This document shows positions 11,641-22,525 of a stretch of 64,000 bases of DNA, in pieces (the stretch's first letter is position 1; the number at the start of each line of letters is the position of its first letter). The DNA comes from Fremontodendron californicum. Lineage: Eukaryota > Streptophyta > Magnoliopsida > Malvales > Malvaceae. Both the position numbers and the translations under genes were made by a program. Under the pieces are notes generated by a model, which did no database searches, was not told where the DNA came from, and saw only the letters and a program-made list of their open reading frames with translations. The DNA lies in assembly GCA_030761205.1 (NCBI GenBank), contig JAULJL010000005.1, positions 9,201,501 to 9,265,500 on the forward strand. Direction: 5' to 3'.

Positions 11641-14388
11641 CTCACTAAATGCTCAAATTCAAATGTCAAAATTTCAAATAGTCAATGTCATGCATGAAAT
11701 GTGAATGTCATGCGATGTCAATGCATATGCCCCTGATGATGCATGTTCAAGTACCCACGAACAATGTACACATTTTACGACACGATGCAGACGCAAAACT
11801 TAATAAATATACGAATGTTCATGAATGATGCGAATGTTCCCAATTTTTTCCTGATCTTGGTTTAGCTTTTCAAATTGTTTTTCCTTCTCGAAATAGAGTG
11901 TATCCTGAAACGCTCGTGCCTCGTACGAGATCAACCCTTTTTCTTCACTTTGGAACTATCCCTTTGCCCCAATAGTTTTTCAAAATTTTATCAACTGAAG
12001 TCCGAGCCAAATGTTCATTTCTTTTACCTCAATAGTTCCATACCTCTGGGCCAGAAGAACCTTTGTCTTATGCCAACATCGGAAATGGTTTCTTCCAAAA
12101 ATATTTTCATTTATCTGCTTTTGCTTGCTTCTTTTTTTGAAAAATGTTTGCTTATTTGCTGAAAACTTGAGCTGAAAATGTCATCCTCATGTTGTGATAT
12201 CCAAATCTCTTGAAGATTGATGATCACTGTTAGAAGTTTTTCTGAGTGTCCATTCGGCTTTTTTTTTCTTCAAATTAAGTCGGAAGGCTTGGTACCACAA
12301 GATTTTGGTTGATCCAAGGAGACTTCACAACAGGAAAAATGCATATCTTTTCTAGACTCACAAATGGAACAGATTTTGTAGAACATGATTTTTTGGACTC
12401 AAACAAATTCAACCTTCTTTTAGTTTCCAAATTATGGCGCCTTGACAAACGTCAAGACTAGCTGGGTGGTTCAAACTGGAAAATTAATTCTGGAAAGGAA
12501 AATGGTCTCAGTTTTTAAAGTCAACCCTCCGAATGATAGTTGACAGTTTTGGGATATTTTGGAATTCCCAGATGTTCCTTGATTTCTTCAAAATGATCTC
12601 TTCTTTGGTTATGGCCTCGATAATACCATAAGCAGCACCGAAATTCTCCCATTTTACTCTAGACTGCCCGTGTTGGGTTTTCACCCTAGAGTCTCCTTCT
12701 TTCCATTTTTTTTTCATTTTTTCATTAAATGTTTCACCATGCATTCAAGAAATCCAGACTTATCCAAAAAAGATTTTTAACCAGAAAGGAGACCGAAGTC
12801 TCATGCATTTCTCTAAGAATAGACTCATCAATTTAAATGGCCATGCTCGATCAAAATGGTCTTTTTCAGGTACGTAATGTAGTCCGAGGTTCGAGGTTTT
12901 GAAAAAAAGATAGATAGGCCCAAACATGTGTTTAAGGTGATCAAATCAAGGATCATTTCATGATGAGGAATCTCTTCGAAACATTTGTCTTTGCTGAGCT
13001 TTTCTCTTCATCCGATGATTTTCATTCGTTCTTTTCTTCCTTTTCTATTTTTTTGCTCTCATTTTTTCTTTTTATCTCCCTCTTTTTTTTTGCATTTCTA
13101 TTTTGACAAAGTGAGCCCGTAGTCATTTGGAAGCTCAAATTTCTCTTTGATTCAAGACATTCTTTTTTTCATTTTTGAACCAAGACTTCACTATCTGTGA
13201 CCTTTAAAAAAAAATCTTCCTCGCATCTGCCCCCTAGTGTGGAGGGTGATCCTTGACCGGGGTTGAAAGAACGAATATTCATTAGGCTCAAAAGGGGTAG
13301 CAAAAGGATATTTTCTATTTTGTGAAAGGATGATGAAAGATGGCCATTTTTCATCCCGAACACAAGTACGTAAATCGAAGAGTCATTCCCTAGAGGAAAA
13401 TAGTGAAAATGTTTTTTTTTTCTTGAAACCATCTTGAATTTTATAAATGCATGATGTCACACTCATTTTTCATTTTTCATTTTTTCTTTTCTTTTTTTTT
13501 TTTCATTTTTTTTTCATTTTTTTTTCATTTTTTTTTTGCATGCTTCGAAAATTACTTCATCTTTATTCACCACCTGTCCTCCATATCTCCGCATGATGCA
13601 CCAGGATTGGTCATACAAATGAGAATTCGTATCATAACGAGGAACACCTCGAGTCTTTTTGCTCTCCGAAGGGACAAGAAAGAATATGGCTCGAAAACAG
13701 CTTTTTCTAGGAACACGAGAAAATCAGGTTTAATCATTGTTACCCGAGACGTTAATCATGAAGTGACGTCTGGGCAACTCTTGTTTTGTGGTTACGGAAA
13801 AGGATGTGAATGGTTTTGGAATAACCTTGACACACATCAATTTACCATAATCCAGATTCTTGAAAAAGGTTTCACTTGTTTGAGACACCAAAAACTCGGA
13901 TTCTTTCAAAAAGTTTGTTCCATTGCTCATAATCTAAACTAGGATCTGTATTTTTCTTATTGCACTGACTGTGGTTTCTGAAATTCAACAATATGTTCCT
14001 GGAAGCATTGACTGTTTCAACTCAAAGGATTCAAGCATAGGCAAGTCCGAAAGAGAGGGGAAGGGTGTTAGGTCATTTCTAACAATGATCATCAATAATC
14101 TCGAGACTCCTCATCATTTCTTAATGTGAAGAAAGATTTTTTTTTCTTTTAAGAATGCGCTTTTCAAAATCAAGAATTTCCTTAATGTTTATTTTTGCAA
14201 ATTCAAATTAAAGCACAATAAACACAAAGCCTTTGAAATTCAAAATTTGTTTATTTCATGTGGATGCCAACATAAGACAAATGCTTTCATGATGAGGCAT
14301 AGAACTACATGCATATTCCTCAATGCTTGTTGACATGCTTTTAGAGGTAATCACTCTCATCCTCAAAACCCGTGGCGAAGAAACCGAT
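11641..14388 (-). other. Element A 3' non-coding region
   Basis: There is no credible gene here. The longest frame (13451-13942, plus) opens with a phenylalanine/serine-rich low-complexity run from TTTTTCATTTTT repeats and runs against the element's sense. Segments such as the stretch near 12880-12960 and 13225-13320 (AGGGTGATCCTTGA) match 59620-59900 in element C. This is therefore homologous 3' sequence that normally lies downstream of pol. In element A it follows gag almost directly, so pol has been removed. Confidence 0.7.
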
Positions 14389-15862
14389 TTATGGCAATGC
14401 GGATTTCCACTGTTCGACTAGCTCTGGAGTCAAAATGCCATCGTAGACAAGACCTTCAATCTTTTCCTTCAGTTGTCTGGATTTTTCAGTTGAATGTCCA
14501 ATTGCCCCCATGTGATACTCACACTTGCTGTTCGGGTCATAACTCCTTGCTGATGGGTTTGGAGCTGTTTTCAAAGGCACAGGGGTGAGGTATCGGTTCC
14601 TTATTAGTAATTGCAACAGGTCAGAGATTGGGATTGAAAATTTCTCTTGGTTGCCCCTCGGTCGTTTCTGGGAAGCATGCCTAGTTGCAAGGGCTGGCAT
14701 AGTTGCAAGGACATTGGTAGAGTAACACGATTGATATGGAGAGACCCGGGGATACAGAGTGAATTCTCCCATAGCCTGGACATGCTCCTCCTTCCTTTCA
14801 GGTGTCTCGTTTCCCTCGGCATTGGATGTCTCATCTCCTTCGAGTTTTCCGTTCTTGACAGCATTTTCAATCATCTCTCCTGAGGTTACCATATCTGCAA
14901 AATTCTTTGTGGCATTGCCAACGAGTCTATCATAGTACGGAGCGTGCAGTGTATTCACAAAAAGGACAGTAATTTCCTTTTGAGTCAGAGCCGGTCGTAC
15001 TTGGGTGGCCATGTTCATCCACCTCTGAGCATATTCTTTGAAGCTCTCAGTGGCCTCTTTCTCCATATTTTGCAAGGTCAACCTATCTGGTGCCATATCG
15101 ATCATGTGCTTATACTGAGTCTTGAAAGCTTTTGCCAGATCTTTCCAAGAACGGATGTGGTCCCGATCCAACTGATTATACCATCTTGCAGCTGGCCCTG
15201 TTAGACTGTCTTGGAAGCAGTGGATTAACAGCTTGTCATTGTTGGTGTAGCCAGCCATTCTCTGACAAAACATTATGATGTGGTTGATGGACATTTCGAT
15301 CCGTCATACTTTTCAAATTCAGGGACCTTGAATTTTGGCAAAATCACCAAATCCGGGACCAAGCTGAGCTTATTCGGATCCGTATTCCCGAAAACGTCTA
15401 TTCCTTCTATGGCTCTGAGTCTCTCTTCAAACAGATCATACTTCTGTTGCACTTCTGCGTCTTCCACTTGCTTTGCCACACGTTTTTTTTAGCTTTTCTT
15501 GTTCTAGTGAACCAACTTGGCTTGGAATAATAACTGGGTCTGAGGGGAGAAATTCCGAGTTCAATTGAAATTGTCCTTGGCCTTGTTGACTCGGTCGGTA
15601 AATCGGATCTTCGTCGTTGTTTACTTGAGGTCGAGATTCTACCCCCTATGATCGATCCTTCAGCAACCCATTTTCCTTAGGTCAGCCTAGTCATCATTTC
15701 AATCATCTTGTCTATTTGCTCGCGTGACTCCTCTTGAAATTTTGTTCTCTGTTCTCGTGTTTCTTGCTGAGATCTGGCTAACTGTTCTTGTAGTTCTCTC
15801 TGTGCCCTTTCCACTCTATCCAGTCTATTTTGTTCATCCTCCATGGTTCCGGCCTGTGTCAC
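14389..15862 (-). pseudogene. gag of element A (Ogre/Tat type), frame-disrupted
   Basis: Gag would package element RNA in cytoplasmic particles. Reading the minus strand, an N-terminal glutamate/arginine/glutamine-rich coiled-coil-like segment (15862-15677) ends in a stop. The next segment (15479-15273) carries EKYDGSKCPS, and the main body (15294-14389, 301 codons) carries WYNQLDRDHIRSWKDLAKAF and LVGNATKNFADMV, all typical of Ogre gag. The C-terminal part has a CEYHMGAIGHSTE zinc-knuckle-like segment. At least two breaks are visible: a stop and poly-A frameshift near 15490, and a one-base shift near 15283 between the CPS and HIIMFC motifs. No intact gag protein can be made, even though the LTRs are almost identical. 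Confidence 0.85.
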
Positions 15863-17444
15863 AGAGGTACGCAGTGATTCTTATACCTCTGATTTGGAAG
15901 AGAAAACCTTTCAAAGCTAAACCGACTTCTTTTTTATTCCTCTCAAGTGTGCTTCATGATGCATGAGCTATGAATGTCGTGAATGTAACACGATGCCCAT
16001 ATGATGCATGTAAAGAATAAACAAATTAATGCATGAGTATGTACAATGAGTGACCATGTATGTCACGAATGCAAGACCTTATTGTAATGAATGCAATCAC
16101 GATGTCGATATGATGCATGTAAAGAATAAATAAAATGATATATTGGTATATACAGATAACGATCATGTATGTCACTAATGTATTCTACAATGAATGACCA
16201 TGCATGTTGTGATTGCTATATGATGCGAATTTGATTTGTCTAAAGCATAAACAATATAGTGCATGAATATATATACAGAAAACTATTCATGATTTGGACT
16301 GAACTTGATCATTCAACAATTTTATTGGACAAACTTTGATCTCCAAATTCAATCCACAAAATTTTTTTTGTTTTTGAAAAGTTTTTTTTTTTTAATTTTT
16401 TTTCGTAAAAATCAAAATATTATTTTCACAAACCAATTTCTATCAAAAACTTTTGTGGTAGTGAGTCTTATTATGGAACTGATGTCCAAATATTTACTCA
16501 ACACTACCGGTTTGCAATTCTCATTTAATCAACAACAAGTGTTTATGCAATTTATCAAATGAGATTATTATCACCGTGAAATCAAAAAATACAATTATAA
16601 AGGTAAATGCTTTATTTACAAGTGCATCAATGCATGAAATGTACGAGATGTACGAAAAAATTTTCGTATTTACAAACTCAAAAAGTTAACAAACATTTGC
16701 TCCGACAGTGTCGACTTATTTAAGCATCACGATGCCTTCGGAGCGAAAAATGAAACTGAATTGCGGGTAGCACGATGTGCGTTCATCATTACCCTATTTA
16801 CAATTCTTGTTCGGAATGTAAACAAATAGCGAAAGATCACCATGTTCCTTCCAAATTCGAGGATATCCGATCGGAAATTCGATATGGCTATACTCAAGTT
16901 CACTACATGAGGTTGAGTTAGGTTCTAAAAGGCTCCAAATTGCTCCTTACTGTCACCCGTGAAGGCTAGTAAGGCATCCCGATTTAAAACGGGTTCAATT
17001 TGTTGGAGTATATTTTCCAGGCTTATGCGGAGGTTATTGCATCACGAAAGCGTAGGTACTTTATTACTCCGAAAGTGTTTCGCTAGCCCATGCGGAGGTT
17101 ATTGCCTCACGAGAGCGTAGGTACTTTACTTTCACCTAAAGGGATAAAGCTCGGGTATAGAGCTTATGTATGAAATGCACGAGCTCGTGTATAAGAAGGA
17201 ACAAGCAAACCTTCGACTATTTGTCTACGACTCTTTATTCTAAACATTCTATGATTTAAAAAAAAATAAACGACATAAAAAAAATATGAATCAAGAAATA
17301 ACAAATATCAAAGTGTAATTGTAAGCAAAATAAAAATAAAGAAAGAAAGAAAGTAAAGAGAATCAAAATTAAATACCGATTAAATCCATTAATTCGAGAT
17401 TTTAAAATAACACATGATCAATTTGTGGCTCGACTCTCAAAGGG
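15863..17444 (-). other. Element A leader between primer site and gag
   Basis: This is non-coding. It holds a duplicated unit of about 70 bp at 17025-17140 (TGCGGAGGTTATTGC...GCGTAGGTACTTTA). Homologous leader text occurs in element B (32820-33900), where a longer segment is duplicated. ATGATGCATG-type motifs recur at 15960-16220. Confidence 0.6.
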
Positions 17445-17462
17445 TCCCCAGTGGAGTCGCCA
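17445..17462 (-). other. Primer-binding site for tRNA-Arg
   Basis: The minus strand reads TGGCGACTCCACTGGGGA, three bases inside the 5' LTR. This is complementary to the 3' end of a plant tRNA-Arg (…CCCCAGTGGAGTCGCCA, from memory of the plant tRNA). tRNA-Arg priming is characteristic of Ogre elements. Confidence 0.85.
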
Positions 17463-17465
17463 AGC

Positions 17466-19652
17466 TGTCATAGCGATTTTTTCGGACCGCTACGACGAAT
17501 TTGATGAAAACACAAAAAATGGAGTCGCCACCAATCTTTTTTTGCTAGGTGTGATTGGCCACCTATTAAAACCGGTTTTTAGAAAAGTATTTTAAAATTA
17601 ATTAAAACATTTTGTAAAACCAATTTCGAAGTCCGCGCTTTGAACCAGAGAGAAAACAAAATCGGGTTCGGGAGTCGGTTACGCGCGGGGAAGGATTAGC
17701 ACCCCCGCAACGCCCGTTTAGAAAACGGTACCACTTAATCACGTGTTAACTTTAATCTCGATTTAATGGATTCAACATCGGTATTTAAAAATAATTCTCT
17801 TTTATTTTTTTATTCTTAAAAAAAACATGTTTATTATTTTTTGGATTTTCTTGAACTGTTTTTAATTTTTAAAATTCGAAAGTGAACATAAATTTATTAT
17901 CGAAAATACTCATTAAATATTCCCGACACTCTCGGTGGTATTTAACGAGATCTTCTCACCTCAGGACATCTCAAGAATCACAACAGTAATATCTTTCGAA
18001 TTCCGTCGTCGGCAATTTACATCCATTTTTATTCAAATGCGTATGATGCAAATATTTAAATATCGGATGCATACGGCTTAACATATAACTATAAAATTAA
18101 ACATGCGAATCGTAATATTAAAAACACGAGCATGGCAAAATATCGAGCGCAATAAACATTCGCTATTTATTTATTTTTAATTTTATTATTTCATTTTTTA
18201 TGCATTTTTGTATCGAGCATATCGCTAAATACTCCCACCACTCATGGTGATATTTAACGAAATTCTCGCACCTCAAGATATCTTAGGAATCACTACCGTG
18301 ACGTCCTTCGAATTCCGTCGTCGGTAATTCTTATTCGCTTTTATTATGTATGCATCAAAATGCCATTTTTTATTTCTTTAAAAGATTAATAATGCATTTA
18401 ATAAAAATAAAATAAGGTAAGGTAATAATAAAAAAATAATAATAATGACTATTATAATAAGTAAGGTAAATAGATAAAAGAAGTAAAATTATGAACTAAC
18501 ATGAAACGTAAATAAGAATAAGAATAAAAATAATAACTAAATGAAACATAAATAAGAATAAGAATAAAAATAAAAATAAAAATAAAATAACATAGACATC
18601 TAGCATGCACCACAATATACTCTAATCAAGGCAAGCAACATTAGACATATGAGAGAGAAATTATCAAACATCAATATACTACATAATATGCTATATCCAA
18701 AGCAAATAACATTAGACATATAAAATAAAAATCATCAAACACTAAATATGCACCACATTATATCACATCTAAGACAAACAACATTAGATATATAAAAATA
18801 AAAATAAAAATAAAAAAACTACCTCTCGAACTCTGAACTGCTCCTTTTAGAACAATGTCTTTTGTTTTCGTGCTCCCTTCCAAAAATTTCCCTAACAAAG
18901 TAAAAACAAAAAAACAAAAAAAAACCAAAAGAGATCCTTTAAAACTTCTAAGAAATAAAACCAAATTCCCACCCCTGTAGCTTCCCCTGGCCTAGTTAGC
19001 CGAACCCCCATGGCCTATAGCTCCCCCCTGGCCTTCTCTCATTTGATAACAAGAAAGTTCTCCCCTTTTTCCCATTTTTTTAAAAAAAAAACTCGTGCCC
19101 TTCATCCCAACTCCATTCTTATTTTTCCTTTAACCCTTTAAATCTCCTGAAGCCCTCCCTTCTTTTCTTTATTTTACTCTCTTTTTCATCCCTTTCTCCC
19201 CATAGTCGCCCTCTCTTTCCTTATTTCTTTCTTCTCCCTTTTTCAAAATCCAGCCCCCCCTTCAGAGCTCTCCCTTTCTTTTTTCTTTTTCAAAACCGTG
19301 CCCCCTATATATCTTACTTTTTGCTTCTATTTGAAGGCCCCCCCTTTCAGTTTTGTGCCCAGAAGTTGCTTGTTTGGGGTCTTGCGTGTGACTGTGGTAG
19401 GAGAGGTAAGGTAGCTGTTGAGTGTGCAGGGGGAGAAGAGAGGGGCTGGCAGCGTGATTCAAGCTGCCAGCAGTCCCTTTTTTTTTTTTTTAATTTAAAA
19501 CTTACATATAAAATATTATTAAAAACTTAAAAAAAAATACTAATTAATAAATCAACTTGGTTAAGATAAGTGGACTCGATTAGCGGATAACAATCAAAGG
19601 CCTCAACTCGTTTTATTATCGGACTTAATCCGGACAAAATTGAGTTACTACA
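17466..19652 (-). repeat. Element A 5' LTR
   Basis: This 2187-bp LTR is the promoter-bearing copy in the element's direction. It is nearly identical to the left LTR, being one base longer in the poly-T run near 19481. It ends exactly against the GTGTA target duplication. Confidence 0.95.
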
Positions 19653-20036
19653 GTGTAATCGTATCGTGTTCAATATTATCAAATTTAGATACAATCTACA
19701 TATGTTAGTACAAAAGTTTTGAGAACCCATATGGATACAACAGGCAGATGGTGAGATCCCAGTTAACTTGATTTAGTTCAAACTGGTAAAAGTTTCCAGA
19801 ACTGATCATAGCATCAGGAACTAATCACCATATTAAAATGAAGAAATTTAATTAGCCTATAAAACCAATCAACAAAAAATAGATAGAACCATAAATTCAA
19901 TTGATATTACAATGAAGCAGAAAATGAAACATTATATATTTATTAATTCCTTGTTCATTCTAGTTGAAAAGTTTTACATGAGAACTTAGCAATGAATTAA
20001 ACAAAGAAAAGGTGGTTGGAACTTGGAAAAAGAGTC

Positions 20037-20627
20037 CTACAGAGTCGTTTTCTTTTCACTGAGATGTTTCCCAATAGTTTCTGCCATTATTTCCAGTGGC
20101 TTAATACTCACATGGGAAGCAACTTCTGCAAGCTTGTCATCTACTTCATACTCTATAGATGACCTAACGATAGATGATTCAGAATCTTTCTCCAGGATCT
20201 CCAACCGAATACGAACAAGATCAAATCCAAGAGCTTTGTATCCTCCTTCAATGATTTCAGTTTCTTTAACTCGATTTTCATCATCAACCTTTGTGAATCT
20301 TTCTTTCATATAACCAGTTCCCGGGCTACCTACAAGGATTTTATTGCGAAAAAACCAGTTATTCCTAAACATCAAATCATAGATTAGCGAAAAGCATAGG
20401 TTAGTTCAAAGGTTAATTAATGAGTAATTTCTATAGCTAGTACCTGGTGGAAATGTGAGTTTGACAATGGTTCCAACGCCCCCATCACCTTCTATGACTT
20501 CTACCGTTCCAAAAACGTCCGGTGCTAGTTTATCGACGAGCCTTCCGAGCTCGAGACCACGGTATACATCCCATACGAAAGCGGCCGGAACACCGACCGG
20601 AGTATCCTGTGAGAGATGGCCGTGCAT
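20037..20627 (-). CDS. NCS-like gene 1 (S-norcoclaurine synthase-like, PR-10/Bet v 1 fold)
   Basis: There are two exons, 20627-20444 and 20329-20037, joined across a 114-bp GT-AG intron in phase 1. They give an intact protein of 158 residues, the usual length for the family. The start at 20627 (MHGHLS) is chosen because genes 2 and 4 start at the same place and a TATA box lies 80 bp upstream. Visible features are the glycine loop GDGGVGT (residues 47-53) and the GYMKERF...DDENRVKE...IEGGY block (67-92). Family members bind small hydrophobic ligands in the Bet v 1 cavity; true norcoclaurine synthase condenses dopamine with 4-hydroxyphenylacetaldehyde. Against the known catalytic set, Glu (71) and Lys (83) are kept, but the Tyr position holds Met69 and the Asp position holds Ile102. 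Benzylisoquinoline synthesis is therefore not supported; ligand binding or defence is more likely. No signal peptide is seen. Confidence 0.88.
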
Positions 20628-20706
20628 TTTTTTTACGTTTAACTTTCTGATTATTTTCCCTATAAGCTTAATTGTGGCTTTTGTATCCCTTTCCCTTTGC
20701 GGATCA

Positions 20707-20716
20707 TTTATATATA
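20707..20716 (-). promoter_or_regulatory. TATA box of NCS-like gene 1
   Basis: The minus strand reads TATATATAAA, 80 bp upstream of the ATG. The same box in the same context (AAGGCTATATATAAA) is present before gene 2. The MITE begins only about 80 bp further upstream. Confidence 0.65.
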
Positions 20717-20793
20717 GCCTTGTGACTTTCAAAAGTGTCGGTCGAACAACAATAAGGACAACAAGAAAGAAAATTGTTTGGTTGCCTTTTTTA

Positions 20794-21178
20794 GGCATGG
20801 TTTAGCATTGGTTCTGACATTGAGGTCAAAAGTTATTTTTCATCGCAAACGCAATGTTAAACAGATAAAAAAATTTAACTTCTGCTGTTGAAATCATGAT
20901 TTGAAAAGCCAAACCAAAAAATAAAAAAATATAGCTTTTGGGCTTTAAAAGTTGGCTTTTGGATAAAATGATTTTATTATCCTCACATCTCTACACTTTT
21001 ATTATTTTAAACATTTTTTTTTTTGACATTTCAATTTCCTACAACACTTTTTCACAGCAATGCTAAACATTTAAAAGTTTTTAAACCACACTTTTTCACC
21101 ACACTTTATAAATACACTTTTTTCAACTCGAACTTTTTTTAACTCAAATTTTTTTCAACAACAATGCTAAACTATCCC
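20794..21178. mobile_element. Tourist/PIF-Harbinger-like MITE in the gene 1 promoter
   Basis: This 385-bp element has 17-bp terminal inverted repeats (GGCATGGTTTAGCATTG against GGGATAGTTTAGCATTG, 15 of 17 matching) and a TTA duplication at 20791-20793 and 21179-21181. The paralogous gene 2 promoter reads straight through (TTGCCTTTCTTAAACTGCG), which is an empty site. The interior is AT-rich, non-coding and itself partly inverted. Confidence 0.8.
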
Positions 21179-21260
21179 TTAAACTGCGACCGCCCTTCAA
21201 TTTGGAAGTTCCTAAATGGGAATCTACTATGTTCAGAAGGAAAAGATACTTTTTTTTGGG

Positions 21261-21763
21261 TTAAAGTACTTAGATAATTTTTTTTTACTATATAGTTAAA
21301 AGTATATTTTCTTTATATTATAAAAATAAATAATTTAATCTTTACACGTTTAAAATTGATGTAAAAAAATAAAATTAATAACAGTATTAATGAAAAATCG
21401 TCTAAATGCAAACGTGGACATATGAAATTGACAGAATAGATGACTTGAAAAAAAATGATGTGTCAAATTTAATCCTTAAATGTTTTTACCAGTAAGAAAG
21501 AGATTTGCGGTAAAAAAAATTATGTTTTTCTAAATTTCATTTGAGTAAAAAAATTAGACACGTTTCATTTTTTCAAAGTCATCTTTTCTGTTAGTTTTAC
21601 ATATCAATGTCAGCATTTAAATGGTTACTCATTAACACCGTTATCAATTTTACTTATTTGTACTAATTTCAAACATATAAAAAATAAATTACTCACTTTT
21701 ATATAATAAAAAAACTAAAATATATTTTTTTATTATAATACAAAGACTACTTAAATACTTTAA
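21261..21763. mobile_element. Foldback MITE upstream of gene 1
   Basis: The ends are inverted (TTAAAGTACTTAGATA against TTAAAGTATTTAAGTA). Inner segments (GGACATATGAAATTGACAG / CTGTTAGTTTTACATATCAA) also pair, so most of the 500 bp could fold. The gene 2 region lacks it: CTACTTTTTTTTGCTGAGGCCGAAC corresponds to both flanks. Confidence 0.6.
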
Positions 21764-22516
21764 TTTTTTTTTTTTTTACAAAGAGCCGAACTGGCTGGAC
21801 CACTTCTATATATCATATTATATTGTCATTTTCCAAGAAGCGTTATTTTTATCTTTTTTAGATTAAATAAGGATAAATTTACGATTATATTATATTATAT
21901 TTTAATATTTAAATTTATTATTAAATTATTATTAGTGACTAATGTGATCACCATCAATCACCGTAAATAATAAAAAAGAAAGATCAGAAAAAAAATAGTG
22001 AAAAAGTCATCCAACAGATTTTCACTTTTTATTTCAAAATAATATTTACCTATTTTTTAATTTTTATAATAATTCGTTTAACCTCAATTTTTAATTGTTT
22101 GGTTAGGTTAGTATTAGTGATACCAATCAAATTTGAAAAGGATAAGAAAAAGAACTCATGAAAAAAACCAGTTCGGAGGAGAAAAAAAGAAAATAATATT
22201 ATGATTGAAAATTTAAAATTTATAATTTATAATCAAAAGAAGCAAACTGTTCAGCTGGGAAAGAAAATAATATATGATAAAAAATTTTATGTTTTGGAGC
22301 CTTAGATCTCTATTTTGACTTGAAATCCCCTGATCAAGCCGTTGTCAGGTTGAAATTGATCATCAGGGTTTAAAGGGGGGCAGGGAGCTCCAACAACTAT
22401 TTACATGTTAGTATCTTAGTTGGCATCCTATTTGGCAGGTTTAATATCATTAATTAAGTTAACGGCACGTGTAATACATTTACCTAATTTTGTCAGAGAA
22501 AATTTTGATTTGTCAC
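21764..22516. other. Gene 1 far-upstream region, shared with gene 2
   Basis: There is no gene here. Most of it aligns to 26460-27600 upstream of gene 2 (for example GATACCAATCAAATTTGAAA at 22119-22138), marking the extent of the duplicated block. Confidence 0.6.
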
Positions 22517-22525
22517 GTCCCAAAT

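Larger units (their letters stand above)
7236..19652 (-). mobile_element. Element A: complete young Ogre/Tat-lineage LTR retrotransposon, gag remnant only
   Basis: Two LTRs (7236-9421 and 17466-19652) bound a 12.4-kb element, flanked by the perfect 5-bp target duplication GTGTA (7231-7235, 19653-19657). The order in the minus direction is: 5' LTR, tRNA-Arg primer-binding site, leader, broken gag, long non-coding region with two tandem-repeat fields, polypurine tract, 3' LTR. I find no protease, reverse transcriptase, RNase H or integrase anywhere inside. The element must therefore have moved using proteins from a relative. The tRNA-Arg primer site and the gag type place it in the Ty3-gypsy Tat/Ogre group. 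Confidence 0.93.

Noticed and set aside
13451..13942. 163-codon plus-strand frame
   Set aside because: It begins in TTTTTCATTTTT low-complexity DNA, runs antisense to element A and has no recognisable domain.
20037..20627. A functional benzylisoquinoline pathway gene cluster
   Set aside because: Two catalytic residues are replaced, and no other pathway enzyme (methyltransferase, P450, decarboxylase) is in the window.
20406..20798. Longer N-terminus for gene 1, starting at 20798
   Set aside because: The extra 57 codons would run through the TATA box and into the MITE, and paralogues start at the inner Met (20627).
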